Positions 61,389 through 64,000 of a DNA stretch of 64,000 nt are shown here, one piece after another. The notes beneath the pieces are model-generated. The model was given only the letters and a program-made list of their open reading frames with translations, was not told where the DNA came from and did no database searches. The stretch spans positions 2,914,001-2,978,000 of the forward strand of contig AP024629.1 in the NCBI GenBank assembly GCA_019670725.1. The letters run 5' to 3'. Numbering within the stretch: the first letter of the stretch is position 1; the number at the start of each line of letters is the position of its first letter. The position numbers were made by a program, and so were the translations under genes. The stretch comes from Alphaproteobacteria bacterium SO-S41 (lineage in GTDB: Bacteria; Pseudomonadota; Alphaproteobacteria; Micropepsales; Micropepsaceae).

Positions 61389-61832
61389 ATGGCCGACGAC
61401 ATCGAAAAACTATCGCGCCGCCGCCGCGTGATCCTGGCCCTATATGGGATTTTGTTCCTCGGTCTGCAAGCGGTCCTGTTCAAGAAACTCGACGACCCGA
61501 TCGAGCTGTGGCGGCCGATCCATTATGCCTATGCAGCCAGCTATCTCGGCTGGTCTGGAACGCTGATCTACATCTTCTCGACAGGCGGGCTGCTGTTCCG
61601 TGGGCGCAGCCCCGAGGCACGGGCGGCGCTGAACGACGAACTGACCGAAGCGAACCGCGTTGCGGGCTACAAGGCCGGCTACTGGGCGGTCTTGATCGTC
61701 GCGTTCGTGCTGTTCGTCCTGAGCCAGACCTATGGGGTGACGGCGCAGGAAGCCCTGCGGATCACCTTCGCGGTTGGCGTCGCAATGCCCGCCTGCCGTT
61801 TCGCCGGGCTTGAGCGCAAGCAGGGTGCCTGA
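61389..61832 (+). CDS. Small membrane protein paired with an XRE regulator
   Basis: 147 residues with four predicted TM helices (about 13-32, 43-66, 94-114 and 120-137), a short basic N-terminus (LSRRRR) and a cytosolic loop rich in charged residues (RGRSPEARAALNDELTEANR). The ATG at 61389 follows GGAG 6 bases upstream. It overlaps the regulator gene by 8 bp. Membrane protein/XRE pairs of this kind are widespread, and their role is not settled. I do not recognise the family. Confidence 0.8.
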   Translation: MADDIEKLSRRRRVILALYGILFLGLQAVLFKKLDDPIELWRPIHYAYAASYLGWSGTLIYIFSTGGLLFRGRSPEARAALNDELTEANRVAGYKAGYWAVLIVAFVLFVLSQTYGVTAQEALRITFAVGVAMPACRFAGLERKQGA

Positions 61833-62028
61833 TCTCAGGACCACGTTGCGCGACGCGCGGACGGCGGTGGGGCTGACCCAGGCGCAGCTCGCGGAGAAGA
61901 TCGGCGTCTCTCGCAAGACGATCAACACGGTCGAGAACGGCGTGTTCATCCCCTCGACCGTGCTCGCGCTGAAACTGGCGCGAGCACTTGGTACGACGGT
62001 GGAAGCGCTATTTCAGCTGCCGGACTGA
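61825..62028 (+). CDS. Small XRE-type helix-turn-helix regulator
   Basis: 67 residues, essentially a single helix-turn-helix domain: RDARTAVGLTQAQLAEKIGV then SRKTINTVENGVFIPSTVLA. This length and shape match the short YozG-like XRE regulators that travel with membrane proteins. Start is GTG at 61825, inside the last codons of the membrane gene. It probably binds the twin palindrome upstream of the pair. Confidence 0.9.
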   Translation: MPDLRTTLRDARTAVGLTQAQLAEKIGVSRKTINTVENGVFIPSTVLALKLARALGTTVEALFQLPD

Positions 62029-62030
62029 AG

Positions 62031-63407
62031 CTATTCCGCCGCCTGGAAGCGGGGGGCGCCGGCGAGGTCTTTCAGGCTTTCCGCGATTAGGAAGCCGAGT
62101 TCGAGGACCTGGCTGGCGTTGAGGCGCGGGTCGCAGGCGGTGTCGTAGCGGCTGGCGAGGTCGGCGTCGGTCACATTGATGGCGCCGCCGGTGCACTCCG
62201 TCACGTCGCGGCCGGTCATCTCGAAATGGACCGAGCCGGGATGCGTGCCTTCCGCGCGATGGACCGCGAAGAAGGTCTGCACTTCCTTGAGAATGCGTTC
62301 GACGGGACGGGTCTTGTAACCGCTGGCCGACTTGATCGTGTTGCCGTGCATCGGATCGCACGACCACACGACGTTGCGGCCTTCGCGGGCGACGGAGCGG
62401 ATCAGCTTCGGCCAGTGTTCGGCGGCGAGCTCGGAGCCGAAGCGGCCGATCAGCGTGAGGCGGCCGGGCGTGTTCTGCGGGTTCAGGATGTCGATGAGCT
62501 TCAGCAGGTCATCGGACTTCAGCGACGGTCCGCATTTCAGGCCGATCGGGTTCTTGATGCCGCGCATGAATTCGACATGTGCGCCGTCGAGCTGGCGCGT
62601 GCGGTCGCCGATCCACAGCATGTGGGCCGAGGTGTCGTACCAGTCGCCCGAGGTGGAATCGATGCGGGTCATCGCCTGCTCGTAGCCGAGCAGCAGCGCC
62701 TCGTGGCTGGTGTAGAATTCGGTGGTGCGGAGCTGCGGCGTCGAATCCGGGGTGATGCCGCAGGCTTCCATGAAGCCGAGGGTTTCCGAGATCCGGTCGG
62801 CGAGCGCGCGATACTTCTCGCCCGCTGGCGAGCCGGCGATGAAGCCGAGATTCCAGCGGTGGACGTTGTGCAGGTCCGCATAGCCGCCCTGCGCGAAGGC
62901 GCGGAGCAGGTTCAGCGTCGAGGCCGACTGGAGATAGGCCTGCTGCAGGCGTTCAGGGTCCGGCACGCGGGCCTCGGCCGTGAAGTCGGGACCGTTGACG
63001 ATGTCGCCGCGATAGGACGGCAGGTCGATGCCGTCGACCGTTTCGGTCGGGGCGGAACGGGGCTTGGCGAACTGGCCGGCGATGCGGCCGACCTTCACGA
63101 CGGGCATCGAGCCGCCGAAGGTCAGCACGACCGCCATCTGCAGCAGGACGCGAAAGGTATCGCGGATATTGTCGGGGTGGAATTCGGCGAAGCTTTCGGC
63201 GCAATCGCCGCCCTGGAGCAGGAACGCCTTGCCCTTCGACACCTCGGCCAGCGCGGCGGTGAGGTTGCGCGCTTCGCCGGCGAAGACCAGCGGAGGATAG
63301 GATTTGAGGCGCGCCTCGACGGCCGCGACCTTCGCGGCATCGGGGTAGTCGGGCATCTGGTGGGCGGGCTTTGCCCTCCACGAGGCCGGGGTCCAGCTGG
63401 CAGTCAT
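62031..63407 (-). CDS. Class II 3-deoxy-7-phosphoheptulonate synthase
   Basis: First enzyme of the shikimate pathway, 458 residues, condensing phosphoenolpyruvate and erythrose 4-phosphate. The plant-like class II pattern is visible: [20 protein letters not shown] (about 65-84), [24 protein letters not shown], and the C-terminal [20 protein letters not shown] (about 346-365). The metal ligands are Cys, His, Glu and Asp of these segments. The ATG at 63407 is used; an in-frame TTG at 63416 is unlikely. Its 3' end lies 2 bp from the convergent XRE gene. Confidence 0.96.
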   Translation of the reverse strand: MTASWTPASWRAKPAHQMPDYPDAAKVAAVEARLKSYPPLVFAGEARNLTAALAEVSKGKAFLLQGGDCAESFAEFHPDNIRDTFRVLLQMAVVLTFGGSMPVVKVGRIAGQFAKPRSAPTETVDGIDLPSYRGDIVNGPDFTAEARVPDPERLQQAYLQSASTLNLLRAFAQGGYADLHNVHRWNLGFIAGSPAGEKYRALADRISETLGFMEACGITPDSTPQLRTTEFYTSHEALLLGYEQAMTRIDSTSGDWYDTSAHMLWIGDRTRQLDGAHVEFMRGIKNPIGLKCGPSLKSDDLLKLIDILNPQNTPGRLTLIGRFGSELAAEHWPKLIRSVAREGRNVVWSCDPMHGNTIKSASGYKTRPVERILKEVQTFFAVHRAEGTHPGSVHFEMTGRDVTECTGGAINVTDADLASRYDTACDPRLNASQVLELGFLIAESLKDLAGAPRFQAAE

Positions 63408-63459
63408 GGCTCTCAAGTCCGAATTTCGGGTCCGCGCTCATACAGTAATGGGGAAGGTT

Positions 63460-63864
63460 TCACAAACTTTCCACAGGCGAAACCGCCGCCAGGGCGCCCT
63501 CGCCGGAGTGTGATTGAACCCCGCCGTCGCGTTTGCGCCCCGGCCGGGGTGAAACCGGTTCAAAGGGGTAGTCGGCGGGAATACCCGCGGCTTTCAGCCG
63601 CTCCGACATGTATTTGAACAGCATCAACGCTATTCGAACCTCGATTTTCGCGGTTTGTCGTTTCGCAGGCGCGGTGCGGTTCAATGCCTGGAGATACCGG
63701 TCGGCCGCCCCGACATCCGCGCGGATCTCGTGGACGGCGACGACGATACGACGCGTGGCGGCGCGATGCTCGCCAGCCAGACGGGTGTAGAGCCCGTTCG
63801 TCAGGCGTTTGCGGTTTCCGGCGGGGGCACCGGGGCGGCGAGACGATTGGGTAGGGTCAGGCAA
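63460..63864 (-). CDS. Small GN-motif protein of unknown function
   Basis: 134 residues. RRPGAPAGNRKRLTNGLYTR at the N-terminus is the PGAPxGNxNAxKHG-like motif seen in many small uncharacterised proteins, also present in the gene at 46988 as GGQPGNRNALKHG. A helical middle follows (IVVAVHEIRADVGAADRYLQ), then a Pro/Arg/Ser-rich tail. Start is TTG at 63864 with a weak ribosome site, so it is uncertain. An AT-rich stretch at 63881-63917 upstream should hold the promoter. Confidence 0.65.
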   Translation of the reverse strand: MPDPTQSSRRPGAPAGNRKRLTNGLYTRLAGEHRAATRRIVVAVHEIRADVGAADRYLQALNRTAPAKRQTAKIEVRIALMLFKYMSERLKAAGIPADYPFEPVSPRPGRKRDGGVQSHSGEGALAAVSPVESL

Positions 63865-64000
63865 GGCTTAGCTCAATCATTTCCGAATTGGAATATATAC
63901 CTATACCCGGAATTGTGAAGCCGAAATGTGATCGTTGTCCTATGAAAGGTGCAATTTTACGGCGAGCCGGCACGCGATGTCGGAATCGTCCGCAGCTTTT
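63865..64000. other. AT-rich intergenic end of the window
   Basis: Bases 63881-63917 are much richer in A and T than the rest, with GAATATATACCTATACC, and probably hold the promoter of the minus-strand gene at 63460. A short open frame starting ATG at 63942 runs off the right edge on the plus strand, without a visible ribosome site. Confidence 0.4.

Noticed and set aside
1-64000. tRNA or rRNA genes
   Set aside because: I scanned the intergenic gaps by eye for the TTCGAnTC arm and acceptor pairing and found no convincing cloverleaf; a tRNAscan run would settle it.
63942-64000. Start of a plus-strand gene at the right edge
   Set aside because: The 19 visible codons follow no ribosome site and show no family pattern, so it is not called.

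Overview
The window is high-GC DNA from a chromosome of an alphaproteobacterium; the order is not certain. Three things point there: the protein families and their gene order (long-form Pst phosphate transporter, rut genes, Atm1-type exporter, OPT transporter, class II DAHP synthase), dense GTGA/ATGA gene overlaps, and many short imperfect palindromes between genes of the kind common in alphaproteobacterial genomes. I see no rRNA, tRNA, CRISPR array, prophage or intact insertion sequence.

Layout. 1-1571: an ABC-2 exporter pair, permease cut by the left edge. 1773-3947: hybrid CHASE3 histidine kinase. 4037-11836: OPT transporter, M14 carboxypeptidase coupled to an amino acid permease, WrbA, pirin, LysR regulator, small membrane protein. 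12116-15406: DEAD-box helicase, DUF3297 protein, glutathione S-transferase. 15586-22342: rutA-rutB-rutC facing a second operon (MDR oxidoreductase, nucleoside hydrolase, ribokinase, 2OG-Fe(II) oxygenase, NTF2-like protein); together they look like a nucleoside and pyrimidine breakdown region. 22554-24324: MaoC hydratase, CoA-ester lyase, GNAT protein. 24409-28360: trehalose operon otsB, GH15 glucosidase, otsA. 28439-34927: phosphate uptake operon pstS-pstC-pstA-pstB behind a Pho box, with unusually long PstC and PstA. 34963-36510: TetR regulator with a clear palindromic operator, and two hotdog thioesterases. 36539-38284: phosphate-type porin with its own Pho box.

38337-39172 is the oddest stretch: a cluster of seven GANTC sites, then a small GIY-YIG nuclease gene bracketed by copies of one palindromic repeat family. 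39316-44707: PadR-controlled RND efflux operon. 44709-47893: small unassigned genes and a glycosyltransferase-like protein. 47451-51392: Atm1-type ABC exporter, cytochrome c', LOG family protein, RarD. 51477-59677: a tight six-gene operon (Gfo/Idh oxidoreductase, DegT aminotransferase, nadE, gltX, cysS, cimA). 59839-63864: a second MDR oxidoreductase, DUF1003 protein, a membrane protein/XRE pair behind a twin-palindrome promoter, class II DAHP synthase, and a small GN-motif protein.

Three families of intergenic palindromes (called A, B and C here) recur through the first 39 kb. A family B copy lies inside the loop of a family A copy at 14483-14702, so family B looks mobile. The arrangement around the GIY-YIG gene makes that nuclease a candidate for moving it. 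This is the best lead in the window for an undescribed system, but it rests on sequence layout only.
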